DNA of 64,000 bases, from contig CAVYMQ010000003.1 in assembly GCA_963769665.1 (NCBI GenBank), positions 930,001 through 994,000 of the forward strand, read 5' to 3'. The stretch is from JACCTU01 sp963769665. Lineage in GTDB: Bacteria; Actinomycetota; Thermoleophilia; Gaiellales; Gaiellaceae. This document shows positions 7,782-16,137 of the stretch, piece by piece (within the stretch, counting starts at the first letter, position 1; each line of letters begins with the position of its first letter). The notes beneath the pieces are model-generated. The model did not search any database. It saw nothing but the letters and a program-made list of their open reading frames with translations, and had not been told where the DNA came from. The position numbers and the translations under genes were made by a program.

Positions 7782-8425
7782 CAGCCGCCTCGAGAGATCT
7801 TGATCGACTCGACGACGGCGACGATGGTCGGTACCCCGTCGGCGTCGCCGTAGCCGCCGATGCGCGCGACGGTCTCGAACCCGGACGTGACCTCGCCGAT
7901 CACCGCGTAGTCGCCCGGGAGCTGGAGCTCGTCGTTGGTGACGACGAAGAACTGGCTGCCCGCAGCGCCGCGCGGCTCGGCTGCCGTCTTGGCCATCGCG
8001 ACCGTCCCGAGCGTGTACTGCGTGTCCTTCGAGGGTGTGTCGACGGTGGTGTAGCCGGGGCCGCCCGTGCCGGTCGCCGTCGGGTCGCCGCCCTGGATCA
8101 CGAACTCCGGAACGATGCGGTGGAAGACCGTGTCGTTGTAGTAGCCGTCATCGGCAAGAGCCGCGAACGAGGCCGTGGCGTTGGGCGATCGATTGGGTGC
8201 GAGCGTGATCGCGAACTCGCCGCAGTTCGTCCGAACGACGGCGGTGTGCGTGACGTCAGGATCGAGCTCGACGGAGGGAGCCTGTCTCGACTCGGGCTCG
8301 CGAGGCTCCGGCGCCTCGACCGCCGTGCAGCCCGGCACGCTCTCGCTCGAGGTCTCGTCGTCCCCGCCGCCACAGCCGCCGGCGAGGAGCGTGACCGCCA
8401 GAAGTGCTGCGAGCCTCAGCCGCAA
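7781..8425 (-). CDS. Cyclophilin-type peptidyl-prolyl isomerase, lipoprotein
   Basis: 214 residues. The signal peptide ends in a lipobox LLAGGC (cysteine about 18), followed by an acidic linker. The cyclophilin domain (about 55-212) shows FHRIVPEFVIQGGDP, GTGGPGY and GSQFFV, which carry the catalytic Arg and the substrate pocket. It isomerises X-Pro bonds and probably acts as an extracytoplasmic folding helper tethered to the membrane. It overlaps the transglycosylase gene by 10 nt upstream and the MobA-like gene downstream, so the three form one operon. Confidence 0.92.
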   Translation of the reverse strand: MRLRLAALLAVTLLAGGCGGGDDETSSESVPGCTAVEAPEPREPESRQAPSVELDPDVTHTAVVRTNCGEFAITLAPNRSPNATASFAALADDGYYNDTVFHRIVPEFVIQGGDPTATGTGGPGYTTVDTPSKDTQYTLGTVAMAKTAAEPRGAAGSQFFVVTNDELQLPGDYAVIGEVTSGFETVARIGGYGDADGVPTIVAVVESIKISRGG

Positions 8426-8955
8426 CCGGCCAGAGAGCGCCAGATCGACGTGACGTCGGCGACGTACGTGAGCGTCTCCTCACTGGGAGCGCCCCCCGCG
8501 TTCGCGACCGCCGTCGGGCCGGCGTTGTACGCGGCAAGTGCGAGGTCGCTCGAGGGAAAGCGGTCGAGCTGCAGACGGAGGTACCGCGCGCCGGCGAGGA
8601 CGTTCTGCGTCGGGTGCTCGGCGTCGAGCTCGAGCTCGGCGGCCGTCGTCGGCAGCACCTGGAGCAAGCCGCGCGCGCCCGCGCTCGAGGTCGCCCCGGA
8701 CTGGAACTCCGACTCAACCCGCGCGACGGCGGTCAACAGCGACAGGGGCAGACGAGTCTCGCGGGCCGCGTCGACGAAGGCCTTCCGGAATCGCGTGGGA
8801 ATCGGGCACCGCGGCCCGCTTGCGGCGGTCAGCGGGATCGCCGGGATGTGCGCGACCGCCGCCGACGGTTTGCCCGCCCTCGCGTTGGAGACCGTCATCG
8901 CACCCAGTCCGCAGGCGAGCGCGATGACGAGGAGGGAAGCGAGCCGCCGCGCCAC
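8416..8955 (-). CDS. SLT-type lytic transglycosylase, secreted
   Basis: 179 residues: signal sequence (about 1-27) and an SLT domain (about 55-165). The catalytic Glu is in VARVESEFQSGATSSAGARG, followed by GLLQVLPTTA and AAYNAGPTAV, the family's three motifs. It cleaves peptidoglycan glycan strands with formation of 1,6-anhydro ends. The GTG start at 8955 is 9 nt behind a TAGCAT box. It is the first gene of the operon with the cyclophilin and MobA-like genes. Confidence 0.92.
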   Translation of the reverse strand: MARRLASLLVIALACGLGAMTVSNARAGKPSAAVAHIPAIPLTAASGPRCPIPTRFRKAFVDAARETRLPLSLLTAVARVESEFQSGATSSAGARGLLQVLPTTAAELELDAEHPTQNVLAGARYLRLQLDRFPSSDLALAAYNAGPTAVANAGGAPSEETLTYVADVTSIWRSLAGCG

Positions 8956-8967
8956 GAGTGCCGGATG

Positions 8968-9834
8968 CTAGCGGGTGATCGACGCGATCGCCCGGCGCCC
9001 GAGGGCCTGGGCGAGCTCGACCTTGTACGCGTTCCCGGGCAGAGGCTCGGCGGCTTCGAGTGCGTCGAGTGAGTCGAGCGCCCACGGGATCGGGGCCACG
9101 CCGGCCAACGCGAGTCGGACACCATCGGGATAGCGCGCGGCGGCGAAGCCGACCAGCGCGAAGGCCCACCGTTTGCGGTCCATCGCCTTCAGGTACGTGC
9201 TCGCGAGCGGCGGCTCGAACTCGAGCTCGAGGATCAGCTCGCCGTCCTCGAGCGTCGTCACGCTCCGGTCCTCCGCCGTCGGGAGCCGGTAGAGGAGGTC
9301 GAGCGGGAGCTCGCGGCGGTCGGTGCGGACGCGTGCGTCGAGCGCAAGGAGCGCGGCAGCGGGGTCCGAGGGGTGTGCCGAGCCGCAGAAGTGGTTCGCG
9401 AAGATCGCATGCTCGCGATGCTGGCCGGCCCGCGCGTGGCAGACGTCGCCGCCGTGCAACCGGCACGGAAACTGCAGGCGCCAGTACCAGCAGCGCGTCG
9501 ACTGGAGCAGGTTCCCGCCGATCGTCCCCATGTTCCGAAGCTGCGGCGAGGCCGCGAGCCGACAGGCCTCGCGCAGCGCCTCGGGGATCGTCGTGTCGTG
9601 CTCGAGCTCCGTGAGCGTCGTGCCCGCGCCGATCGTCGTTCCCTGCACGCCCCGCGGCACGACGTCCGTGATCTGCACGAGCCGGTCCGCGTGCACCAGC
9701 CCGTCGCGCAGCTGCGGAACGAGCTCCGTGCCTCCCGCAAGCGCCTGGTCTCCTGGTTCGCGGCCGAGCGCCGCGAACTCCTCGAGCGAGCTAGGCCGAA
9801 CCAGCTGCAACGCGTTCCCGCTCTCGTGCTTCAC
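8968..9834 (-). CDS. Molybdenum hydroxylase FAD subunit (YagS/HcrB-like, with 4Fe-4S loop)
   Basis: 288 residues. FAD-binding motifs AGGTELVPQLRDG and LRNMGTIGGNLLQ define the xanthine dehydrogenase FAD subunit. Directly after them is an inserted cysteine-rich loop, TRCWYWRLQFPCRLHGGDVC and a further C in NHFCG, then HPSDPAAALLALDA. This loop resembles the extra [4Fe-4S] site of E. coli PaoB (YagS) and 4-hydroxybenzoyl-CoA reductase beta. The subunit passes electrons between FeS clusters and FAD. The GTG start overlaps the large-subunit gene by 44 nt. It is the last gene of the hydroxylase operon. Confidence 0.88.
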   Translation of the reverse strand: MKHESGNALQLVRPSSLEEFAALGREPGDQALAGGTELVPQLRDGLVHADRLVQITDVVPRGVQGTTIGAGTTLTELEHDTTIPEALREACRLAASPQLRNMGTIGGNLLQSTRCWYWRLQFPCRLHGGDVCHARAGQHREHAIFANHFCGSAHPSDPAAALLALDARVRTDRRELPLDLLYRLPTAEDRSVTTLEDGELILELEFEPPLASTYLKAMDRKRWAFALVGFAAARYPDGVRLALAGVAPIPWALDSLDALEAAEPLPGNAYKVELAQALGRRAIASITR

Positions 9835-12046
9835 GGAGGGCTTGCAGAATCTCCTCGCGCGTGATCGGCAGCGACGTCACGTCGGCGCCGGTCGCGTCGC
9901 GAATCGCGTTTGCGATCGCCGCTGCAGTCGGGATGATCGGCGGCTCGCCGAGACCTTTCGACCCGAGGTTCGTCAGGTGCTCGTCCGGAACGTCGACCAG
10001 CTCGCAGACGATCTCCGGCACGTCGGCAAAGGTCGGCAGCTTGTACGCATCGAGCGTGCGCGTGAGGATCGAGCCCGTGCGCGGGTCGTCGAGGCGCGCC
10101 TCGGAGAACGTGTGCCCCATCGCCTGGATGATCCCGCCCTCGATCTGGCTGCGTGCTCCGAGCGGGTTGATCACCCGGCCGACGTCGTGCACGGCGTGGA
10201 TGCGCTCGACGACGACCTCGCCGGTCTCGACGTCGACGGCGACCTCTGCGACCTGCACGCCGAACGTCAAGACGCGCATCCCGGCAGGGTTCGGGCCGCG
10301 TGCACCCTTGCCGAGGATCTGACCATCCTGGAGAAGCCCGGTGATCTCCTCGAGCGGCCACGAGCCACCGTCCGTGGAGACGATGTTGCCGCCCCTGAGC
10401 GAGAGCACACGCTGCTCGAGGTCGAAGCGCTGGGCCGCGATCTCGAGGATCTGCCGCGCCGTGTCGGCCGCGGCCGCGCGGACGGCGGGGCCCATCGACG
10501 GGAGGGTCGACGAGCCGCCGGAGATGACCGCGAACGGGCCTCGCGCGGAGTCGCCGACCTGCACCTCGACGCGGTCGAGCGCGAGCCCGAGCTCCTCGGC
10601 GGCGATCTGCGCCATCGCGGTCCTCGTGCCCGTGCCGATGTCCTGCATCGCGGTGACCACGTTCACGCGACCGTCGGAACCGACCCGCACCCACGCGTAG
10701 GACGGAGGGCCTCCGCCCCCGTACCAGATCTGACTCGCGAGCCCGACGCCGCGCTTCCAGGTCTCGTCCGAGCGCGCGCGCACTTCCGTGCGCCGCTCCC
10801 AGCTCGGCTCGGCGCGCCGGTAGCACTCCATCAGGTTCTTCGACGAGTACGGGCGGCCGTCCATCGTGTCGGCGTTCGCGTAGTTGCGGCGGCGCAGCTC
10901 GAGCGGGTCGATGTCGAGCTCGGCCGCGACCTTGTCGAGCAGACACTCGAGCGACCACGTGCCCTCCACGAAGCCGGGCGCGCGGAAGGCGGCCATCGGC
11001 GGGAGATTCAGCTTCGCGCCGTGCTCGACGGTGCGCACGTTCTCGCACGCGTGCAGCAGCTGCATCGGGCCGGCGGTCGAAGGCAGCCAGCCGTCCCAGC
11101 CGAGCGCGCAGAAGTACTCGCCTCCAAGCGCGGTCAATGTGCCGTCGGAACGCGCGCCCACGGTGACGCGCTGGATCGTTGCGTTGCGGTTGCCCGCGAT
11201 CATGTTCTCCTCGCGCCGGTTCATCGCGTAGCGGACCGGTCGTCCCGTGCGCCGCGCGAGCTCCGCCGCGACGAAGACGAACTCGCCGGCGTCGCCTTTT
11301 GAGCCGAACCCGCCGCCCATGTACTCGCAGACGACGCGCACCTTGTCGGGCGGCAGCCCGAACGCCTCGGCCACTTCGCTGCGAACCCCCCAGACGTACT
11401 GGGTCGAGACGTAGACGTCGAGCCCCTCTCCGTGCCAGTCGCACACGCACTGGTGCGTCTCCATCGAGTTGTGGTTCAGCGTCTGGGTGCGGTACTCGGC
11501 CTCGATCACGACGTCCGCCTCGGCCAGGCCGCGCTCGTAGTCGCCTCGCGCGTAGCGGCGCTCTTCTCCGATCAGCGAGCCGCGCCGTACCGCTTCCTCG
11601 GGATCCAGCAGTGGCTCGTGCACGTCCCACTCGGCCTCGATCAGCTCGACGGCCGCGCGCGCCTGGGCGTCGGTGTCAGCGGCGACGGCCGCGACCGCCT
11701 GGCCCTCGAACGCCGCGTCGCTCGACAACCACTCGACCTCGCCGGCCACGAGCACGCCGCGGACGCCCGGAGCCTCTTTCGCTCGGGCGGCGTCGATGCG
11801 GGTCAGCGTCGCGTGTGGGTGCGGGCTGCGCAGGAACGCCGAATGCAGCATCCCCGGCAGCCGGATGTCGGCCGTGTAGCGCGCCTCGCCGCGCGCGCGC
11901 TCATAGCCGTCGATCTTCGCCGCCGGTCGGCCGACCACCTCGAGCGGCCCGCCGGGCCACTGGTCGAGCGCGTCCTCCTCGACGACGATCCACGTCTCGG
12001 TGTAGCGGCCCTCGACCTCCTTCTCGGTCTTGATCAGGCGTGCCAC
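9791..12046 (-). CDS. Molybdenum hydroxylase large (molybdopterin-binding) subunit
   Basis: About 751 residues from the GTG at 12046, which overlaps the small-subunit stop. Cofactor and substrate motifs include YMGGGFGSKGD, FRAPGF, and the catalytic-glutamate region GSKGLGEPPIIP near the C-terminus. It catalyses hydroxylation or oxidation of an aldehyde or N-heterocycle at the Mo site. The AYxCSFR motif of form-I CO dehydrogenase is absent, so an aldehyde oxidase or aromatic/heterocycle hydroxylase is more likely than CO oxidation. An open frame extends upstream to 12196 but lies wholly inside the small-subunit gene and is not coding. The substrate is unknown. Confidence 0.92.
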   Translation of the reverse strand: MARLIKTEKEVEGRYTETWIVVEEDALDQWPGGPLEVVGRPAAKIDGYERARGEARYTADIRLPGMLHSAFLRSPHPHATLTRIDAARAKEAPGVRGVLVAGEVEWLSSDAAFEGQAVAAVAADTDAQARAAVELIEAEWDVHEPLLDPEEAVRRGSLIGEERRYARGDYERGLAEADVVIEAEYRTQTLNHNSMETHQCVCDWHGEGLDVYVSTQYVWGVRSEVAEAFGLPPDKVRVVCEYMGGGFGSKGDAGEFVFVAAELARRTGRPVRYAMNRREENMIAGNRNATIQRVTVGARSDGTLTALGGEYFCALGWDGWLPSTAGPMQLLHACENVRTVEHGAKLNLPPMAAFRAPGFVEGTWSLECLLDKVAAELDIDPLELRRRNYANADTMDGRPYSSKNLMECYRRAEPSWERRTEVRARSDETWKRGVGLASQIWYGGGGPPSYAWVRVGSDGRVNVVTAMQDIGTGTRTAMAQIAAEELGLALDRVEVQVGDSARGPFAVISGGSSTLPSMGPAVRAAAADTARQILEIAAQRFDLEQRVLSLRGGNIVSTDGGSWPLEEITGLLQDGQILGKGARGPNPAGMRVLTFGVQVAEVAVDVETGEVVVERIHAVHDVGRVINPLGARSQIEGGIIQAMGHTFSEARLDDPRTGSILTRTLDAYKLPTFADVPEIVCELVDVPDEHLTNLGSKGLGEPPIIPTAAAIANAIRDATGADVTSLPITREEILQALREARERERVAAGSA

Positions 12047-12468
12047 GACTGGATCGCCTCCTCGATGCGCGGGTACGTCCCGCAGCGACAGAGGTTCCCG
12101 GCCATCTGATGCCGGATCTCGTCGACCGTCGGGTCGGGGTTCCGGGCAACGAGCGCCGACGCACTGACGATCTGGCCCGGCGTGCAGAAGCCGCACTGGA
12201 GCGCGTCCGTGCGCACGAACGCGTCCACGAGCGGATGGTCGCGCAGTCCCTCGATCGTCGTCACGTTGCGCTCACCGACGGTGTGCACAAGCGTGATGCA
12301 CGAGAGGTGCGGCACGCCGTCGAGCAGGACCGTGCACGCGCCGCAGTGTCCTTCGCCGCACGCGACCTTCGTGCCCGTCAGGCCGAGGTCCTCGCGCAGC
12401 GTCTCGGCGAGTGTTCGCCCGACCTCCGGCTCGAGGTCGTGAGCCGCCCCGTTAACCGTCAGGCGCAT
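12034..12468 (-). CDS. Molybdenum hydroxylase small (2x [2Fe-2S]) subunit
   Basis: 144 residues with the two cluster sites: the plant-ferredoxin-type CGEGHCGAC followed by a fourth Cys in LSCI, and the helical-domain pair CGFCTPGQ and CRCGTYP. It carries electrons from the Mo centre to the FAD subunit. The order small-large-FAD with overlapping ends indicates one translationally coupled operon. Its start overlaps the end of the amidohydrolase gene by 17 nt, so all four are probably co-transcribed. Confidence 0.95.
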   Translation of the reverse strand: MRLTVNGAAHDLEPEVGRTLAETLREDLGLTGTKVACGEGHCGACTVLLDGVPHLSCITLVHTVGERNVTTIEGLRDHPLVDAFVRTDALQCGFCTPGQIVSASALVARNPDPTVDEIRHQMAGNLCRCGTYPRIEEAIQSWHA

Positions 12469-13612
12469 CGGTCGTGATCGAGAGGATGTCTGCGAGGTGC
12501 ACGAGCCTGAAGACGGCGCGCGCCGCCTCGACGCGGTCGTCCTCGGTCTCCGACTCGGGCAGCCCGCGCCACAGCTCGCGCGCCGTGAGCAGAAGGTCGC
12601 GGATCTGTTCGACCTCCCGGATGTGCCCGTTGCGTTCCTCGGTTGCGTTCAGCGCGAGCCCGAGCACGCCGATCGTGTCCGGCTGGCGCGTCCAGAGCAG
12701 CGGCGTCGCCATCGAGAGGTACTGGTGGATCCGCGCGAGGACCATCGGCTGCGAGAACGTCGCGCGCCCGCGCGGTTCCGACGGCTCCAGCGGCTCCTCG
12801 CCGTTCGCGATCCGGTGCGCGTTGCCGGCGAGCATGTTGCGGACCTCCAGCTCGCTGAAGCCGGCGATCCGCGCGGTGCGGAGCGCGAGCAGAAGCGAGT
12901 TCGGCTGGCGACCGTACGGGTAGTCCGATGCGTAGACGACCTGCTCCGGCGGGACGAGGTGCAGGAAGTCGAGCAGGTCGACGGCGCTCCACACGGAGGT
13001 GTCGAAGTAGACGCCGCGCTTCCCCGCGAAGCACGCGGCGAGGTTGCCGAGGTCGGCGATCCCGGCGTGCGCGATGATCAGCTGCGAGCCGGGGTGAGCC
13101 TCGACGAGCCGCCGAAGCTCTGCGGCGATCGGCGGGAGCCCGCGGCCGCCGTGGATCAGGATCGGCACGTTGCGCTCGGCCGCGATCGCGAAGATCGGCG
13201 ACAGCCGCTCGTCGTTCAGCTGGAAGCGCTGCGCGCGAGGGTGGAGCTTGATCCCGCGGGCGCCGAGGTCGAGGCACCGTCGCGCCTCCTCGAGCGGCTC
13301 TTCCGTGAGGTCGAGCCGGACGAACGGGACGAGCCGCCCGTTCGACCGCTCCGCGAACGCGAGCGTGCGGTCGTTCGCTGCGCGGAAGGCGGGGTGGCGG
13401 TCTGGCTCATCCAGGCAGAACATGTTCGCGCGGGACACGCCATAGCGCTCCATCCCGGTCATCAGCTCGTCGAAGCGGCCCGCCATCCCGTCGATGTCGT
13501 CGCCGAGGTGGACGTGCGCGTCGTAGATGTCGGCTCCGCCGGGAAGCTCGCCTCGAAGCTCGCCCTCGTAGAGCGCGAGCAACTCCTGGGCCCGTTGGAG
13601 CGCGTCCTCCAC
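12452..13612 (-). CDS. Amidohydrolase-family (TIM-barrel) metal-dependent hydrolase
   Basis: 386 residues. Metal ligands are suggested by YDAHVHLGDD (about residue 30), GIKLHPRAQ, LIHGG, IIAHAG and the late Asp of YASDYPYGR, the pattern of the amidohydrolase_2 (decarboxylase/lactonase-like) group. A ~110-residue C-terminal extension is of unclear role. The GTG at 13612 follows a TAGACT box by 7 nt, so this is probably the leaderless first gene of the hydroxylase operon. A joint catabolic role, with the hydroxylase oxidising a ring or aldehyde and the hydrolase opening or trimming the product, is inference. Confidence 0.82.
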   Translation of the reverse strand: MEDALQRAQELLALYEGELRGELPGGADIYDAHVHLGDDIDGMAGRFDELMTGMERYGVSRANMFCLDEPDRHPAFRAANDRTLAFAERSNGRLVPFVRLDLTEEPLEEARRCLDLGARGIKLHPRAQRFQLNDERLSPIFAIAAERNVPILIHGGRGLPPIAAELRRLVEAHPGSQLIIAHAGIADLGNLAACFAGKRGVYFDTSVWSAVDLLDFLHLVPPEQVVYASDYPYGRQPNSLLLALRTARIAGFSELEVRNMLAGNAHRIANGEEPLEPSEPRGRATFSQPMVLARIHQYLSMATPLLWTRQPDTIGVLGLALNATEERNGHIREVEQIRDLLLTARELWRGLPESETEDDRVEAARAVFRLVHLADILSITTDAPDG

Positions 13613-13633
13613 GGTCCGGAGTCTATGCGGGTG

Positions 13634-14809
13634 CTAGCGCCTCGCGGTGGGTGCGACCGGCAGCTTCAGCCGCACGATCCCGCCGCGCGGGCTCGCGGGC
13701 TTGTCGCCCGGCCGCCGTGCGATCACGACGATCGTGACCGCCCTGATCGCCGCTCGCAGCTTCGCGCCGCGCTTGAACTCGAGCGTGACGAGCCCGTCTG
13801 CGCTCGTGGTGAACTCCGCCGGCCGACCGAGCGCGTTGCCCGGCAGCGTGGTCGCGGAGACGAGTGCGCCCTCGACGAGGAAGCCGCGTGAGTCCCTCAC
13901 GCGGAGCGTGACGCGCATCGCCCGGCCCGTGAAGCGAGCCGGCGCCTTGACCTGGTCGATCACGAGCCTGTGCGGCGCGGTCACCTTCGCGACCGCGATG
14001 CTCGGGTTCTGCTCGGTCGGCATCAGCGTGCTGACGACGGGGGTGGGATCGGAGACCGCCCCGCGCGCGCCGGCGAGGTTCGCGGCCGTGATCTTCACGC
14101 GGATCGTCCTGCCGACGTCCACGAACCCGACCGTGTAGGTGTTCGCGGTGATGCCGAGGCCCTGGCAGTTCTCGCCTTCCGGGTCACAGCGAAGCCACTC
14201 GAGCCCAATCGTCAACGGAGCGGAGCCGCTCCACGTTCCCGTCGTCGCGCTCAGGGTCTGCTCCACCATCGGAACCCCGGCCACGGTCGGCGCCGCCGTG
14301 GCCGTCGGCGCGAGTGGAGCCTGCGGCTTGGGTCCCGTCGGCCCCGGGGGAGTCGTGGGCGGCGTGGGAGACGTCGGGGCTGCGCCGCCGGGGACGAGGG
14401 CGGTGTGGCCGGAGGGCCCGCTGCGCTTGACGTCGTTGCACTCCTGCGTGCCGGCTGCATTGTTCCAGGCACCGCAGTCGTGCTTGGACATCGTCTCCAT
14501 GACCCGCAGCGTGTGGCCGGCGTCAGCCGACTGGACGGTGTAGAAGCGGGAGGAGGCGCCGCTGATGTCGGCGCACCCGTCCGAGCACCTCTGCCACTGG
14601 TAGCTCATCGTGCACTCGGACTGGCAAGAGCTTCCGTCCGCGTAGAGCCACGTGCCGTTGTGCGCTGTCAGCTCCTGGCCCACCGCTGCGGTGCCGGTGA
14701 TCGACGCCGGTGTGTTGACCTGCGGCGCCTCGGCCCGCGCTGCCCCCGCGAAGAGCAACGTGAGGGTCAAAGCGAGGACGACGGCGATGAGGCTCGGGCG
14801 AGAGCGCAC
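13634..14809 (-). CDS. Secreted Ig-like repeat protein (paralogue 1)
   Basis: 391 residues from the GTG at 14809, chosen because the signal peptide (RSRPSLIAVVLALTLT to AGAARA) starts there and a GGAG lies upstream; the longer frame to 14920 runs through two RNA hairpins. Two repeats of a ~95-residue beta-sandwich follow (GTAAVGQELTAHNGTW with YQWQRCSDGCADISGA; and VPMVEQTLSATTGTWSG with LEWLRCDPEGENC), separated by a Pro/Thr linker, then a ~100-residue C-terminal domain. It is a tandem paralogue of the next gene and probably a cell-surface or matrix protein; ligand unknown. Confidence 0.8.
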   Translation of the reverse strand: MRSRPSLIAVVLALTLTLLFAGAARAEAPQVNTPASITGTAAVGQELTAHNGTWLYADGSSCQSECTMSYQWQRCSDGCADISGASSRFYTVQSADAGHTLRVMETMSKHDCGAWNNAAGTQECNDVKRSGPSGHTALVPGGAAPTSPTPPTTPPGPTGPKPQAPLAPTATAAPTVAGVPMVEQTLSATTGTWSGSAPLTIGLEWLRCDPEGENCQGLGITANTYTVGFVDVGRTIRVKITAANLAGARGAVSDPTPVVSTLMPTEQNPSIAVAKVTAPHRLVIDQVKAPARFTGRAMRVTLRVRDSRGFLVEGALVSATTLPGNALGRPAEFTTSADGLVTLEFKRGAKLRAAIRAVTIVVIARRPGDKPASPRGGIVRLKLPVAPTARR

Positions 14810-14838
14810 GGCGGGGGTTGCTCCTTTTCGGTGGGTCC

Positions 14839-14909
14839 GCGCCTTCCTGCCCCGGAGGGCAGAAAGGCGCGCAGTTTCAAGGCTCACAACGGGTTTCGGC
14901 AGAAACCCG
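14839..14909 (-). promoter_or_regulatory. Two hairpins between tandem repeat-protein genes
   Basis: The 114-nt spacer holds an 8-bp perfect hairpin (CGGGTTTC/GAAACCCG, 14890-14909) just after the upstream gene's stop, a likely terminator or mRNA end. Then comes a larger stem with GCGCCTT and CTGCCC arms (14839-14870) within the presumed 5' leader of the downstream gene. The second stem sits about 30 nt before the start and could affect translation. Confidence 0.45.
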
Positions 14910-14923
14910 CGACCACTCAACCC

Positions 14924-16021
14924 CTATTTGATCCGCACCCGGAAGAGGTTGGCGCTGGACACGCCGCTCTGGGCCTTCTGACCCTTCTTGGCTGCCTCTG
15001 CGTACACGTAGGTCGAGCCCGTTCCGGTTGCGGCGTACACGAAGGTCGCCCAGCCCTTCGAGTCCGTCGCGCGCGCGGCGGACGAGCCCGCGAGGAGGCC
15101 CGTCGGCGTGGAGCGGACCAGGATCCCCGTCACGCGGAAGCCGCGGGTGTCCGAAACCCGAATGCGGATCGTGACCTTGTCGCCCGACTGCTTCACGACG
15201 AGCTGGTCGACCAGCAGGCGGTGCGGCGTGTTCACCTTCGACGCCGGAACCGTGGGCCGGCTCGCCGTGGGTCGCAGCTCGTCGACGACCGCCGTCGGAG
15301 TCGACGCGGCCTGGGCGGTTCCGCCCTCGTTCGACGCGGTCTCGATCACGCGGAGCCGCGTGCCGACGTCGGCGACGGTGAGCCTGTAGGTCGCACCCGT
15401 CGCGCCGACGACCGTTGCGCAGCCTTCACCGGCGGTGTTGCAGCGCTGCCAGAAGATCGCCTTCGTGATCGTGCCGGGACCGGTCCACGTGCCCCCGGTC
15501 GCAGTAAGAACCTCATCCTCCATGGCGAGGCCCTGCACGGCCGGAGGCGCAGTTGCCGTCGCGTTCGTCACCGGCTTGGGCGTGACCACGTTGGTGGGGA
15601 AGGACGCCCCGTTCTTGGTGACGTCCTGACACTCCTGCGTGCCCCCGGCGTTGTTGTAGGCGCCGCAGTCCCGCTTGAAGATCCATTCCACGAACCGGAT
15701 ACGCCTGCCGACGTCCGCGCCGCCCAGCGTGTAGCTGAAGCCGGTTGCCCCGGGGATGTCCGCGCACCCGCTGATGTCCGGGTTGCACCGCTGCCATGTG
15801 TACGTCAACTTGCAGTCGGCGCACGGCAGACCTAGAGCATCGAGCCACTGTCCCGTGGCGCCAGTGAGCGTCTGGCCCTCCTGGGGCGTGCCTCGGACGG
15901 ACGGATCGCTCCGCTTCGTCGGGAACTCGGCGCTCGCAGAGCCGACGACGGCGAGGGCGAGGGCGCTTGTCAGCGCCAGGACGAGAACGCGCAACGAAAC
16001 GCGCTTTGAGAGATAGGACAT
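14924..16021 (-). CDS. Secreted Ig-like repeat protein (paralogue 2)
   Basis: 365 residues. Signal peptide MSYLSKRVSLRVLVLAL to GSASA, then two ~95-residue repeats (VRGTPQEGQTLTGATGQW with YTWQRCNPDISGCADIPGA; and MEDEVLTATGGTWTG with IFWQRCNTAGEGC), a variable linker and a C-terminal domain beginning NTPHRLLVDQL that matches TAPHRLVIDQV of the neighbouring paralogue. Each repeat carries a Cys pair able to form a disulfide. I chose the ATG at 16021 because GAGG lies 6 nt before it; an in-frame ATG at 16033 is possible. Cell-surface role inferred from secretion and repeats only. Confidence 0.8.
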   Translation of the reverse strand: MSYLSKRVSLRVLVLALTSALALAVVGSASAEFPTKRSDPSVRGTPQEGQTLTGATGQWLDALGLPCADCKLTYTWQRCNPDISGCADIPGATGFSYTLGGADVGRRIRFVEWIFKRDCGAYNNAGGTQECQDVTKNGASFPTNVVTPKPVTNATATAPPAVQGLAMEDEVLTATGGTWTGPGTITKAIFWQRCNTAGEGCATVVGATGATYRLTVADVGTRLRVIETASNEGGTAQAASTPTAVVDELRPTASRPTVPASKVNTPHRLLVDQLVVKQSGDKVTIRIRVSDTRGFRVTGILVRSTPTGLLAGSSAARATDSKGWATFVYAATGTGSTYVYAEAAKKGQKAQSGVSSANLFRVRIK

Positions 16022-16137
16022 AGAAAACCTCATTTCAGGCGAAGACCTCAGAAAGACCCCGGTAGCCGCCGGCGTGGGGGTCCGGCAGCGGGCGGAGGAT
16101 AGCATCACTTTCAACCAGGTATAGGATCTTCGCGGCC

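Noticed and set aside
9791..12046. Form-I CO dehydrogenase (CoxL)
   Set aside because: The AYxCSFR active-site loop is not present, so CO oxidation is not supported.
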